Shown: positions 22,016 to 30,072 of the stretch, in pieces
Layout: each line of letters begins with the position of its first letter
Numbering within the stretch: position 1 is the first letter of the stretch
Source of the DNA: an uncultured Anaerolineales bacterium
Lineage (GTDB): Bacteria; Chloroflexota; Anaerolineae; Aggregatilineales; Aggregatilineaceae
Assembly: GCA_937135955.1 (NCBI GenBank)
Contig: CAKZOB010000041.1
Location: 62,001 to 126,000, forward strand
Length of the DNA stretch: 64,000 nt
Direction of reading: 5' to 3'
Position numbers and translations under genes: made by a program
Notes under the pieces: generated by a model
The model's database searches: none
Told to the model about the DNA's origin: nothing
What the model saw: the letters and a program-made list of their open reading frames with translations, nothing else

Positions 22016-23083
22016 ATGGAGCGCTATACCTCTTGCGCGGTTTGCGGTTGCGCTTCGCCGCTGATGTCCGAAGTATTGGGCATCTGCCCGGCTTGCGCAC
22101 GCCGCGATCGCTGTCTGGAGCAGGCGCGCGCCGTTCATGCCGCATCTCGACGCCTGTTCGATCTGCCAGAAGCTCCACCCTGCACTGAGGGAGGAGTCAG
22201 GTGTACTCTCTGCGCGTGTGAGTGCACTGTCGGCGAGGGAGAACGGGGTTTCTGTGGTCTGCGGACGGTACAGCAGGGCAGGCTATGTCACCTGGCGGGA
22301 ACGCCGCAGCGGGGTAGTCTGCACTGGTACCGCGACCCCCTGCCGACGAACTGCGTGGCCGACTGGGTGTGCAGCGGCAGCGGGCAGCACGGCAAGCATA
22401 ACCTGGCAGTGTTCTACAACTCCTGCACGCTCAACTGTCTGTTCTGCCAGAACTGGCATTTCCGCGAGGTAGATGTCGTCCGCAGCGAGGGCATCAGCGC
22501 CCGCCAACTGGCCGATTGCGCCAACCCCCGGACGTATTGCGTGTGCTACTTCGGCGGCGACCCGGCTGCGCAGATGCCGCACGCGCTGGCGTCGGCCCGT
22601 CTGCTGGCCGAGCGGGGCGTTGTGGTGTGCTGGGAAACGGCGGGGACAAGCCATCCCGCGCTGCTGGACAGAGCCGTACGGCTTTCGCTGGAAACGGGCG
22701 GCTGTATCAAGTTCGATCTCAAGGCGTACACCGAGACGTTGCACATAGCTCTGACGGGCATGAGCAACCGGCGTACGCTGGAGAACTTCACCCGCGCCCT
22801 GCAACGCTCTTCCGAGCGCCCCCACCCGCCGCTGGTGATAGCCAGCACGCTGCTCGTTCCAGGCTATGTGGATGCCGAAGAAGTCGGGCGTATCGCCCGT
22901 TTCATCGCCCGCCAGAATCCCGACACGCCCTACGCGCTTTTGGGGTTTGCCCCCAACTTCCTGATGCCCGATCTGCCACCGACCTCGGTTCGTCATGCCG
23001 AAGAAGCGCGTCAGGCTGCCCTGGACGCCGGGCTGCGGAATGTGCGCATCGGCAACCGGCATGTGCTGGGCTGGGACTATTGA
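22016..23083 (+). CDS. Radical SAM protein, AmrS/PflA-activase-like
   Basis: This 355-residue protein has the radical SAM triad C137-x3-C141-x2-C144 (CTLNCLFC). Two further Cys-rich stretches lie before it: residues 7-33 with CAVC, CPAC and RC, and residues 63-80 with CTLCACEC and GFCG. The latter resembles the N-terminal pattern of AmmeMemoRadiSam-system radical SAM proteins and glycyl-radical activases. It presumably binds one canonical 4Fe-4S cluster and perhaps extra metal sites. No AmmeMemo partner or glycyl radical enzyme is in the window, so the reaction is open. Start codon ATG at 22016 has a weak ribosome site. Confidence 0.75.
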   Translation: MERYTSCAVCGCASPLMSEVLGICPACARRDRCLEQARAVHAASRRLFDLPEAPPCTEGGVRCTLCACECTVGEGERGFCGLRTVQQGRLCHLAGTPQRGSLHWYRDPLPTNCVADWVCSGSGQHGKHNLAVFYNSCTLNCLFCQNWHFREVDVVRSEGISARQLADCANPRTYCVCYFGGDPAAQMPHALASARLLAERGVVVCWETAGTSHPALLDRAVRLSLETGGCIKFDLKAYTETLHIALTGMSNRRTLENFTRALQRSSERPHPPLVIASTLLVPGYVDAEEVGRIARFIARQNPDTPYALLGFAPNFLMPDLPPTSVRHAEEARQAALDAGLRNVRIGNRHVLGWDY

Positions 23084-23117
23084 AGAGACAGCACGCAGAG
23101 TCACACGGCAGCCAGGC

Positions 23118-23146
23118 CCGCAGCCCAGCTATAGGCCGGGCTGCGG
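23118..23146. terminator. GC-rich hairpin between convergent genes
   Basis: CCGCAGCCC and GGGCTGCGG form a 9-bp stem with an 11-base loop just after the radical SAM gene and before the convergent dehydrogenase relic. There is no T-run, so terminator function is only possible. Confidence 0.35.
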
Positions 23147-23208
23147 AGGGAGGAGGGAGGGAATGCAGGGCGGGCCAGTGTGTCAGACCATCGGCCCCGC
23201 CTCATGCT

Positions 23209-23558
23209 CTAGAAAACTCGCGACCACTCCTTGGGCCAGCGTTCGATGACGACCTTGGTCTGGGTGAAGAACTCGACGGCATGGCAGCCCTGGCCGTGCA
23301 GCGTGCCGGAGAAGCTGGCCTTCCAGCCGCTGAAGGGGAAGAAAGCCATCGGTGCGGCGACGCCAATGTTGATGCCGATGTTGCCAGCCATGGCCTCATA
23401 GCGGAACTTGCGGGCGGCGGCGTCTACTTCGCTGTTGGCGAAAGCGGTGCCTGAGCCAGCACTTCGCCCGTTGCCGGGTTGTGCACCACTGCCCATTGCG
23501 TCGCCGCTGAGGCGTGCCATGCACCGTTGATGTAGTTCTGCAGTGTTTGTAGTGCCAT
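23209..23558 (-). pseudogene. Internally deleted methylmalonate-semialdehyde-type aldehyde dehydrogenase
   Basis: From a good start (ATG at 23558 after AGAGG/AAGGA) the frame reads [17 protein letters not shown] and [16 protein letters not shown], an aldehyde dehydrogenase N-terminus. It then hits a stop (TAG) after about 43 codons. In the next frame the sequence continues as [20 protein letters not shown] and [12 protein letters not shown], ending in EWSRVF, the C-terminus of the MmsA/IolA subfamily. About 380 central residues, including the catalytic Cys region, are missing and there is a frameshift at the junction. It lies 13 bp after the RpiB-like gene, so it was probably the last gene of that operon. 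Confidence 0.8.
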
Positions 23559-23571
23559 TCCTTTACCTCTT

Positions 23572-24201
23572 CTAGTCCAGCCGTGCCACAAGCGCCGCTT
23601 TCAGGGCTGCGTCCTGAAGCGTGTCAACATCGAGCAGCGTCCTGACGCCAGGAAATTCCAGTACCGGCTTGAGCACATTGTCGGGCAGAGCGCTCACAAT
23701 CTCGGCCATCGTCCGGTGTGTCAGTGTCGAAATGTTGCCCAGAATCTGGCGTGACTGACGCTGCGACTCCTGGCGATGTGGAGGATACCCGCCACCTGGT
23801 TCGACGCTGAAGAGGCTATCGAAGATAAGGCGCAGGTTGACATCCGCTGCCCAGCCATAGCCCTGGTTGAGCATCAGCGAAATGCAGTTGCCAGCGTTGA
23901 TCTGAGCGAACAACCAGGCATCGAGCGGGCTGAGGATATGCCCGCAGAACACGCCGGGATATTGCATCACCGCATTGAGAAAGCCCTGTCCTGTGCCGCA
24001 GCCGCCCACGACGAAGTCAACGCGCCCGGCGTTGAGCAGCAAAGCTGCCAGCAGGCCGGTATGGATGTAGGTCAGTTCTGGTTTGGCCCCGTTCCTGGTC
24101 ATGCCAGCATTGATGAGGGTGTGACCACGCCCGTCGAGCGCTACCAGGATATCGGCGTTACGGTCTGCCGCGCTGGTCTCGTTGATGACTGCAATCCGCA
24201 T
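23572..24201 (-). CDS. RpiB/LacA/LacB family sugar-phosphate isomerase
   Basis: This 209-residue isomerase interconverts aldose and ketose phosphates or related acidic sugars. The family active-site segment GGCGTGQG is present, with the catalytic Cys at residue 68. The N-terminus MRIAVINETS and the later AWLFAQINAGNCISL match a longer LacAB-like subgroup rather than housekeeping ribose-5-phosphate isomerase B (about 150 residues). The ATG at 24201 follows AAGGAGA. It lies 28 bp after the split transketolase genes and before the aldehyde dehydrogenase relic, so it probably feeds or drains a transketolase step. Exact substrate unknown. Confidence 0.8.
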   Translation of the reverse strand: MRIAVINETSAADRNADILVALDGRGHTLINAGMTRNGAKPELTYIHTGLLAALLLNAGRVDFVVGGCGTGQGFLNAVMQYPGVFCGHILSPLDAWLFAQINAGNCISLMLNQGYGWAADVNLRLIFDSLFSVEPGGGYPPHRQESQRQSRQILGNISTLTHRTMAEIVSALPDNVLKPVLEFPGVRTLLDVDTLQDAALKAALVARLD

Positions 24202-24229
24202 GGTCTTCTCCTTGTCCACTCACGTAGCG

Positions 24230-25171
24230 CTAGCGCTTGCGCTGCAGAACGCGCCGGACGGCAGCAGCGACATCGCTCACAGCCAGTCCCCAGGCGTCCA
24301 TCAACGTATCGGGGTCGGGGCCGGTCTCGGCGAAGGTATCCTTGAGGCCGACGAATTCGATCGGGGTCGGGCATCTCTCTGCCAATGCCTCGGCAACCGC
24401 GCTGCCCAGCCCGCCCAGGATGGTATGATCCTCGGCGGTGACCAGCGCGCCAGTCTCCTCAGCAGCCTGGCAGACCAGCTCGACATCGAGCGGCTTGATC
24501 GAGGTCATGGACAGCACGCGCGCGCTGATGCCTTCTTTGGCCAGCAGCTCGGCAGCCTGCACACAACGCCCGACCATGCTGCCCGACCCGATGATCGTCA
24601 CGTCATTGCCGGGGCGGACTAATGTGCCCTGGCCGATGCGCACCGTGTGCCCGTTGCCGAACACATCTGGCACGGCGGCGCGGCTGATGCGCATATAGAC
24701 TGGCCCTTCGTGTTCAGCGATGACCGGCACCAGCAGGGCGGCCTCGGTGTTATCGGCGGGGGCCAACACCACCATATTGGGCATGGCTCGCATCAGCGCT
24801 ACATCGTTGGTGGCGAAGTGCGTCGGGCCGTCCTTGTAGTCGGACAGACCAGCGTAGCCGCCGATGAGCTTGACGTTGGTGCAGGCATAGGCCACACAGG
24901 TGCGAATCTGCTCGCAGGCGCGCAGGGTGAGCAGCGCGGCGAAGGTGTTGACAAAGGGAATGGCTCCGCCCAGAGCCAGCCCCACGCCCACATTGACCAT
25001 CGAGGCTTCGGTGACGCCCAGATTGAAGAAGCGCCCTGGGAAACGCTCGGCGAAGTATTTGGTCAGGGTCGAGGATGATACGTCGGCATCGAGCACAACT
25101 ACCTGAGGATTGATGGCTCCATAGTCGGCCAAAGCTATGCCGTAGGCCTGACGCTGTGGAATCTCGCTCAT
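24230..25171 (-). CDS. Transketolase, C-terminal subunit
   Basis: This 313-residue half-transketolase holds the pyrimidine-binding domain (with NLGVTEASMVNVGVGLAL, the conserved Glu region) and the C-terminal regulatory fold. It completes thiamine-diphosphate active sites together with the N-terminal subunit encoded just upstream, with a four-base ATGA overlap at 25168-25171. Split transketolases are common in archaea, Firmicutes and Chloroflexota. In some bacteria they serve dedicated pathways for unusual sugars rather than the pentose phosphate route. The longer frame to 25240 lies inside the previous gene and is not used. Confidence 0.88.
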   Translation of the reverse strand: MSEIPQRQAYGIALADYGAINPQVVVLDADVSSSTLTKYFAERFPGRFFNLGVTEASMVNVGVGLALGGAIPFVNTFAALLTLRACEQIRTCVAYACTNVKLIGGYAGLSDYKDGPTHFATNDVALMRAMPNMVVLAPADNTEAALLVPVIAEHEGPVYMRISRAAVPDVFGNGHTVRIGQGTLVRPGNDVTIIGSGSMVGRCVQAAELLAKEGISARVLSMTSIKPLDVELVCQAAEETGALVTAEDHTILGGLGSAVAEALAERCPTPIEFVGLKDTFAETGPDPDTLMDAWGLAVSDVAAAVRRVLQRKR

Positions 25172-26007
25172 AATACGTATCCTTTCAGTTCGGCCCTGGC
25201 CCGCGCGTATTCTGCCTCGTTGGGCACCGCCCCGTGCCACTTGGCGCTGTTCTCCATGAAGGACACCCCTTTGCCCTTGGTGGTGTGGGCAATGATCACC
25301 GTGGGCAGACTGTGAATCTCCAGGGCGGTATCCAACGCCTCCAGAATCTGGCGCAGGTCATGCCCGTTAATCTCAATGACAGCGAAGCCAAAGGCGCGCC
25401 ATTTGTTCGCCAGCGGTTCTAGCGGCATGATGTCGTGCGTCGGACCGTCAAGCTGTACGTCGTTGTAGTCCATCAGCACGGTCACTTCGCTGGTCTTGAA
25501 CTTGGCGGCGGCCAGCGCGCCTTCCCAGGCCACACCCGACTGCATGTCGCCGTCGCTCATCATGACGTAGATGTGATAGCGCGGACCATGCAGCCGCTGG
25601 GCCAGGGCCATACCCACCGCGATGGACAGCCCGTGCCCCAGGAAGCCCGATGACATTTCGACGCCAGGGGTTTTGAGGCGGTCTGGATGACCTTGCAGGT
25701 GTGCGCCCAGGTGCCCCCAGTGTTGCAGGTCTTCTATCGGGAAGAAGCCGCGCTGTGCCAGCGCTGAATAGAGAGCCGCTGCAGCGTGCCCCTTGCTGAG
25801 CAGAAAGCGGTCGCGTTCTGGCCAGTCGGGACGTGCTGGATCGATCTTGAGGTGGTGGAAGTACAGGGCGGCCAGCATGTCTGCGCAAGAGAACGATCCG
25901 CCGGGGTGCCCTGCCCCGCGGCGGTAGACCATGTCCAGCACATCAAGGCGGATCTGGCGCGCTCGTTTCTGCAACTCGCGGATCAAAGATTCGGGGTGAT
26001 CATGCAT
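25168..26007 (-). CDS. Transketolase, N-terminal subunit
   Basis: This 279-residue half-enzyme holds the diphosphate-binding domain of transketolase. GHPGGSFSCADMLAALYFH and LLSKGHAAAALYSAL are the family signatures, and GDGDMQSG-type metal-binding is represented by MMSDGDMQSGVAWEGAL with the downstream Asn (MDYNDVQ). I start at 26007 because AGGAG lies at ideal spacing; the frame to 26130 has no support. It is translationally coupled to the C-terminal subunit. It lies 126 bp downstream of the ThDP enzyme gene, probably on the same transcript. Confidence 0.88.
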   Translation of the reverse strand: MHDHPESLIRELQKRARQIRLDVLDMVYRRGAGHPGGSFSCADMLAALYFHHLKIDPARPDWPERDRFLLSKGHAAAALYSALAQRGFFPIEDLQHWGHLGAHLQGHPDRLKTPGVEMSSGFLGHGLSIAVGMALAQRLHGPRYHIYVMMSDGDMQSGVAWEGALAAAKFKTSEVTVLMDYNDVQLDGPTHDIMPLEPLANKWRAFGFAVIEINGHDLRQILEALDTALEIHSLPTVIIAHTTKGKGVSFMENSAKWHGAVPNEAEYARARAELKGYVL

Positions 26008-26133
26008 GGTACAACTCCTGCCAAAGACTGGGTGCTGTCGTGAACCATAGTGCAGTGTCTTCTCCTTGCCCCTGAGTTCTCTTCGCCTGGCGAGCGGGTC
26101 GAAGAGCCTGAGGGGCAGGGAGCCTGACACATC

Positions 26134-27936
26134 CTAAATGCGCTCTTCGCGGCGCTCGCGCTCGTAGACTGCGCGGCGCTTTTCGTAGTAGCCGGGTACA
26201 GGCACATCCCACCAGCCGGGAGCCAGCCCGCCCGAAGTGCCGAGGCGGGTATCAATCATGATCTCGATCACCGCCGGGCCATCGAGGGACAGAGCGTGTT
26301 CCAACGCAGGCGCGACCTCGTCCGGGCGGCTGATGCGCACAGCGTGCGCCCCAAAAGCGCGGGCGGCGTCGGCCAGGTGTGGCGTCAACGGTTCATGTCT
26401 GTCTTCGAACATGGTCGCGTAGACGGCCTCTTCGCCGTAGGCGATGATCTGCAGGTCGCGGATGGCCTGCCAGCCCTGGTTGTTGAAGATGACGCTCACT
26501 ACTGGAATCTGGTACTGCACGGCGGTTGCCAGTTCCTGGAAGGTCATCAGGAAGTCACCATCGCCGACCAGGGCTACCACAGGAGCGTCTGGTGCGGCCA
26601 GTTTGGCCCCCATCGCCGCCGGAAAAGACCAGCCCATCGTGCTGAAACCGCCCGCTGCAAGGTAAGTGCGGGGGCGGGTGAAAGGCATTTCCTGGAAGAC
26701 CTGAGCCTGGATGTTGCCCGACGAGGTGAAGACGATCCCTTCTGCGGGCAACACCCTGCGAATCTCGCTGATAGCGCGGCCCATGGTCACCGGCGTGCTG
26801 TCGGCTTCGCGCAGTGCGCGGCACTGCGCCCGCCAACTGGCGACCTGTTCGGCGATCTCGCGAGTGTAGGGGGCGTTCCGCCAGTCGCGCGGCGGAATAA
26901 GGGCGCGTACCGCGTCGAGCAGCGCCGCCAGGATCGCTTTTGCGTCGCCGACAATGCCTACTTCTACCGGATAGTTCTTGCCGATCTCAAAGGGGTCAAT
27001 GTCAACGTGAATCAGCCGGGTCGGGGGGATGTTAAAGGATGCGCCCGGTCTGTAGGACGAGGCAGCCTTGTCAGCGAAACGTACCCCTACCGCCAGCAAC
27101 ACGTCGGCATGAGTGGTCATGAAGTTGCCGCAGGTTGTGCCGTTGCAGCCCATGTGCCAGGCATACAAGGGGTGATCTTCGGGGAAGGCACTTTTGCCCT
27201 GCATGGTCGTCACCACGCACGCGCCGAGATGCTCGGCAAGCTGACGCAGTTCATCCCACGCCCCAGACAGGATGACGCCACCTCCAGCGACGATCACCGG
27301 ACGGCTGGCGCTCACCAGCAGCCTGGCGGCTTGCTGCACAGCGGTTGGGTCGCCAGCGGGACGGTCGTGGGGACGGCGCGCGCGCGGCTGTGGCGGGTCG
27401 GGCAGGTCTACCATATCCGCCTGCACGTCCATAGGCAGGGTGACCAGCGTCGGCCCAGGGCGACCGGTGCGCATCGCGTTGAATACCTGGCTCATGGCCC
27501 GCTGAAGCTGAACAGGGCTGTCAATATGCCAGGCTCGCTTGACAGCGGGGTACAGCATATGCGGCATGTCCGACCAGTGCTGGCGCTCGATCTCCTGCAG
27601 CACACCGACGCCGCGCATGTAGGTGTGGGTTTCGCCGATCAGCAGCAGCAGCGGGATTGAGTCCACATAGGCGGTTGCCAGGCCGATGGCCGTATTGGCC
27701 GCTCCTGCGCCAATAGAGGTGAAAACGGCCAGCGGCTCGCCTTTGACCCGGAAGTAGCCGTCGGCCATGTGCACGGCGGCCTGTTCATGGCGCGGCATGA
27801 TCACTTTGATATCGTCCTGGCGACGCCGAAAAGCATCTACCAGCGCCAGGTTGCCATGCCCTGGAATGCCGATGACATAGGGCACGCCTTCGCGTACCAG
27901 TATGTCGGTGACGATCTCTGCACCTGTCAGTCTCAT
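26134..27936 (-). CDS. Thiamine-diphosphate-dependent enzyme, acetolactate synthase-like
   Basis: This 600-residue ThDP enzyme has the three domains of the acetohydroxyacid synthase family. The catalytic Glu is at residue 51 (PRHEQAAVHMADGY), and the cofactor motif is VALVGDGDFLMT followed by NNQGW. The C-terminal tail (APGWWDVPVPGYYEKRR) is not typical of biosynthetic IlvB. No small regulatory subunit gene (ilvN) is adjacent. The context is catabolic: Gfo/Idh dehydrogenase upstream, split transketolase and RpiB-like isomerase downstream. Candidates include an IolD-like or Xsc-like carbon-carbon or carbon-sulfur cleaving enzyme; sequence inspection alone cannot decide. Confidence 0.8.
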   Translation of the reverse strand: MRLTGAEIVTDILVREGVPYVIGIPGHGNLALVDAFRRRQDDIKVIMPRHEQAAVHMADGYFRVKGEPLAVFTSIGAGAANTAIGLATAYVDSIPLLLLIGETHTYMRGVGVLQEIERQHWSDMPHMLYPAVKRAWHIDSPVQLQRAMSQVFNAMRTGRPGPTLVTLPMDVQADMVDLPDPPQPRARRPHDRPAGDPTAVQQAARLLVSASRPVIVAGGGVILSGAWDELRQLAEHLGACVVTTMQGKSAFPEDHPLYAWHMGCNGTTCGNFMTTHADVLLAVGVRFADKAASSYRPGASFNIPPTRLIHVDIDPFEIGKNYPVEVGIVGDAKAILAALLDAVRALIPPRDWRNAPYTREIAEQVASWRAQCRALREADSTPVTMGRAISEIRRVLPAEGIVFTSSGNIQAQVFQEMPFTRPRTYLAAGGFSTMGWSFPAAMGAKLAAPDAPVVALVGDGDFLMTFQELATAVQYQIPVVSVIFNNQGWQAIRDLQIIAYGEEAVYATMFEDRHEPLTPHLADAARAFGAHAVRISRPDEVAPALEHALSLDGPAVIEIMIDTRLGTSGGLAPGWWDVPVPGYYEKRRAVYERERREERI

Positions 27937-27975
27937 ACGGTGATCCCCTCTCCAGTTAGTTGGCCGCGGCCCCAG

Positions 27976-29037
27976 CTACAACCTGACAGCACGCCCGGTC
28001 CGCACCGACTCCTGGGCAGCCAGCGCGAAACGCAGAATTTCGCGCCCTTCCCAGGCCGTCAGGCTCGGCGGGTCGCCAGCGAAGTAAGCGTCAATGAAAT
28101 GACGTGTCGAGTTGATGAAACTGTGTTCCCAACCGACGGGCATGTCAGAATGGGCGTACACCTTGCGGTCGCGATACAACACGACGGGCGGCACGTCCAT
28201 CATCTTGCCGTGACCGCGCGTGATCCACAGCACGCCTTTGGTGCCGGTGATCTCGATGCGGTCGTCCTGGGCGTAGTGTTGGGTGTCCAGCACCAGTTCC
28301 GGCGAGTGCACGATTTCCAGCGATCCATAGCGGTTGTTGCTGAACTTCCAGGAGATGATCCCCGGCGAATCCAGCACAAAGCCGGGGGCGATCTCGGTCG
28401 CGCCGATCCAGGCGTGCACTTCCTCGGCCAGGCCCATGAAGAACCAGGCCAGCGAGAATTTGTGGTGCCCGTCATCGAAGGACAGCGGCCCACCGCCGCA
28501 TTGTTCGGGGTTGTAGCGCCAGGCCCAGGCCGAATGAGGCACGTCCCACATGGTGGGGCTGGTACCGGAATTGCTCTTAATGCGGATGGTCAGCAGATCG
28601 CCGATTTCACCCGCCTCGAGCAGCGCTTTGGCGCGTTGCACAGGCGGATAGAAGATGAAGTTCTCGAACACTTTGAAGATGACGCCCGCCCGTTCGGCAG
28701 CGGCGATCATCTCATCGGCTTCGGCGACGGTGAGAGCCATGGGCTTCTGCAACGAAATATGCTTGCCAGCAGCGGCGGCGTCCAGCGTTGCCTGGCGATG
28801 GAGGTGATGGGGCAGGAGGATTTCGACCAGGTCTACGTCGGGCAGGGCGAGCAGGTCGTGATAGTCGGTGAAGATGCGGTCGGGCGGGACGCCCCACTTG
28901 GCCCCCCGCGCCTGGGCGAGTTGGGGATCAATATCGCATACAGCGACGATGCGCGCTCGCTCGTTGGTCAGGTATTCCAGGGCGTGCAGATCGGAGATAC
29001 GCCCTGTCCCAATGAAGCCTACGTTGAGTCTATCCAT
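27976..29037 (-). CDS. Gfo/Idh/MocA family oxidoreductase
   Basis: This 353-residue NAD(P)-dependent dehydrogenase has a Rossmann fold with GFIGTGRISD (residues 7-16) and the conserved lysine in LQKPMALT, where the usual Glu of EKP is Gln. The C-terminal domain has the family's DDGHHKFSLAWFF His/Lys site. Start at 29037 follows AAGGAGC; the slightly longer frame is not needed. It is the first gene after the IclR regulator on this strand and precedes the ThDP enzyme by 40 bp, so it probably performs the first oxidation in this sugar-acid or polyol pathway. Confidence 0.85.
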   Translation of the reverse strand: MDRLNVGFIGTGRISDLHALEYLTNERARIVAVCDIDPQLAQARGAKWGVPPDRIFTDYHDLLALPDVDLVEILLPHHLHRQATLDAAAAGKHISLQKPMALTVAEADEMIAAAERAGVIFKVFENFIFYPPVQRAKALLEAGEIGDLLTIRIKSNSGTSPTMWDVPHSAWAWRYNPEQCGGGPLSFDDGHHKFSLAWFFMGLAEEVHAWIGATEIAPGFVLDSPGIISWKFSNNRYGSLEIVHSPELVLDTQHYAQDDRIEITGTKGVLWITRGHGKMMDVPPVVLYRDRKVYAHSDMPVGWEHSFINSTRHFIDAYFAGDPPSLTAWEGREILRFALAAQESVRTGRAVRL

Positions 29038-29127
29038 AAGCGCTGCTCCTTGTTGAATAATACGCAACATTGTTGCGCAAATAAGACCTGCTGCTACCAG
29101 GACTGTGAAAGGCCCTGGGAATGGCGA

Positions 29128-29874
29128 TCAGCTACGTCGAAAGCTCATGCGGTTGGAAAGTTCGCGCGCGGCGTCCATCACCACCTGCGCGTAGTGCGGT
29201 AGGCGATCCAGCCCCATGCGCCCCGCCGGGCCGGAGATGCCAATGGCCCCAATGACCTTGCCGCGGTAGTCGAAGACAGGGGCAGCCACGCAGCGCACGC
29301 CGAAGTCGTATTCCTCATCGTCTATGGCGTAGCCCTGGCGGCGAGTCTGTTCCAGGTGCAGGCGTAGCACCTCTGGATCGGTAATCGTGCGCGGCGTGTA
29401 CGAAGGTAGCTCTTTGGGCAGAGCAATGCCGTTATCGAAAGCCAGCAGGCACTTGCCCAGCGCTGTGCAGTGAAGTGGAGCAAGGGTGCCCACACCGGTT
29501 GTCACACGCAACGAGGCGGGGGACTCAACCTGATCCACATAGAGCGCCTGACCCTGAGCCAGGATGGCCAGGTGAGCGCATTCACCGGTGCGCTCTACAA
29601 GCTGGCGCAGGAAGGGCTTGGCTTCGTCGCGCAGAGGCATCCGCGTGAGCAGACTGCGGCTCAAGCGTACTACCTGTGGTCCTAACCGATAGCGGCGGCT
29701 AGTGGGGTCCTGCTCAGCAAAACCATAGGTAGCCAATGTCTGGATCAGGCGCGAGGCGCTGCTCTTATCTACGCCGAGTTCTTCGGCCAGTTCAGTGACG
29801 CTGACGCCGTTCTCAGCCTGCGCCAGCAATTCCAGGATTTTCAGGCCCCGGGCGAGCGATTGGATTTCAGCCAA
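29128..29874 (-). CDS. IclR family transcriptional regulator
   Basis: This is a 248-residue regulator. Residues about 7-70 form a winged helix (GVSVTELAEELGVDKSSASRLIQTL). Residues about 80-245 form the IclR effector-binding domain (GVGTLAPLHCTALGKCLLA and YDFGVRCVAAPVFDYRGKVIGAIGISGP). It is divergent from the sugar importer binding protein, with two good promoters facing apart in the gap. It heads the dehydrogenase/ThDP/transketolase genes. It therefore likely switches the whole catabolic block in response to a small acid or sugar. Confidence 0.88.
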   Translation of the reverse strand: MAEIQSLARGLKILELLAQAENGVSVTELAEELGVDKSSASRLIQTLATYGFAEQDPTSRRYRLGPQVVRLSRSLLTRMPLRDEAKPFLRQLVERTGECAHLAILAQGQALYVDQVESPASLRVTTGVGTLAPLHCTALGKCLLAFDNGIALPKELPSYTPRTITDPEVLRLHLEQTRRQGYAIDDEEYDFGVRCVAAPVFDYRGKVIGAIGISGPAGRMGLDRLPHYAQVVMDAARELSNRMSFRRS

Positions 29875-29912
29875 AACCTACACTCCTTCGATGGCGAGTC
29901 AGTTTGTTGTGT

Positions 29913-29941
29913 ATTGTACAACTGCCTGGCGGGGTTGTCAA
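29913..29941 (-). promoter_or_regulatory. Promoter of the IclR regulator
   Basis: On the minus strand TTGACA, a 17-bp spacer and TACAAT lie about 40 bp before the IclR start. The last spacer bases plus the -10 start read GCAGTTGTA, a 9-mer that recurs in mirror orientation at the divergent promoter. Confidence 0.7.
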
Positions 29942-29958
29942 ACTCAGAATGGCGGTTG

Positions 29959-29987
29959 TTGACAATAGTAAAATGCAGTTGTATCAT
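29959..29987 (+). promoter_or_regulatory. Promoter of the sugar importer operon
   Basis: TTGACA, 17-bp spacer and TATCAT, with predicted start near 29994 and the binding-protein ATG at 30073. The 9-mer GCAGTTGTA overlaps the spacer and -10, as in the opposite promoter, which suggests one regulator acts on both. Confidence 0.7.
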
Positions 29988-30072
29988 AAGCAACAGACCA
30001 TTTATTGCCCGTCCCATGGGGGATTCGCCCTTCAGTAAAACTCGTTCAAGAGTAAGAAAGGAGTTTTCCGAT

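Noticed and set aside
26296-27660. 454-codon plus-strand open frame
   Set aside because: Antisense of the ThDP enzyme, whose motifs are clear on the minus strand.
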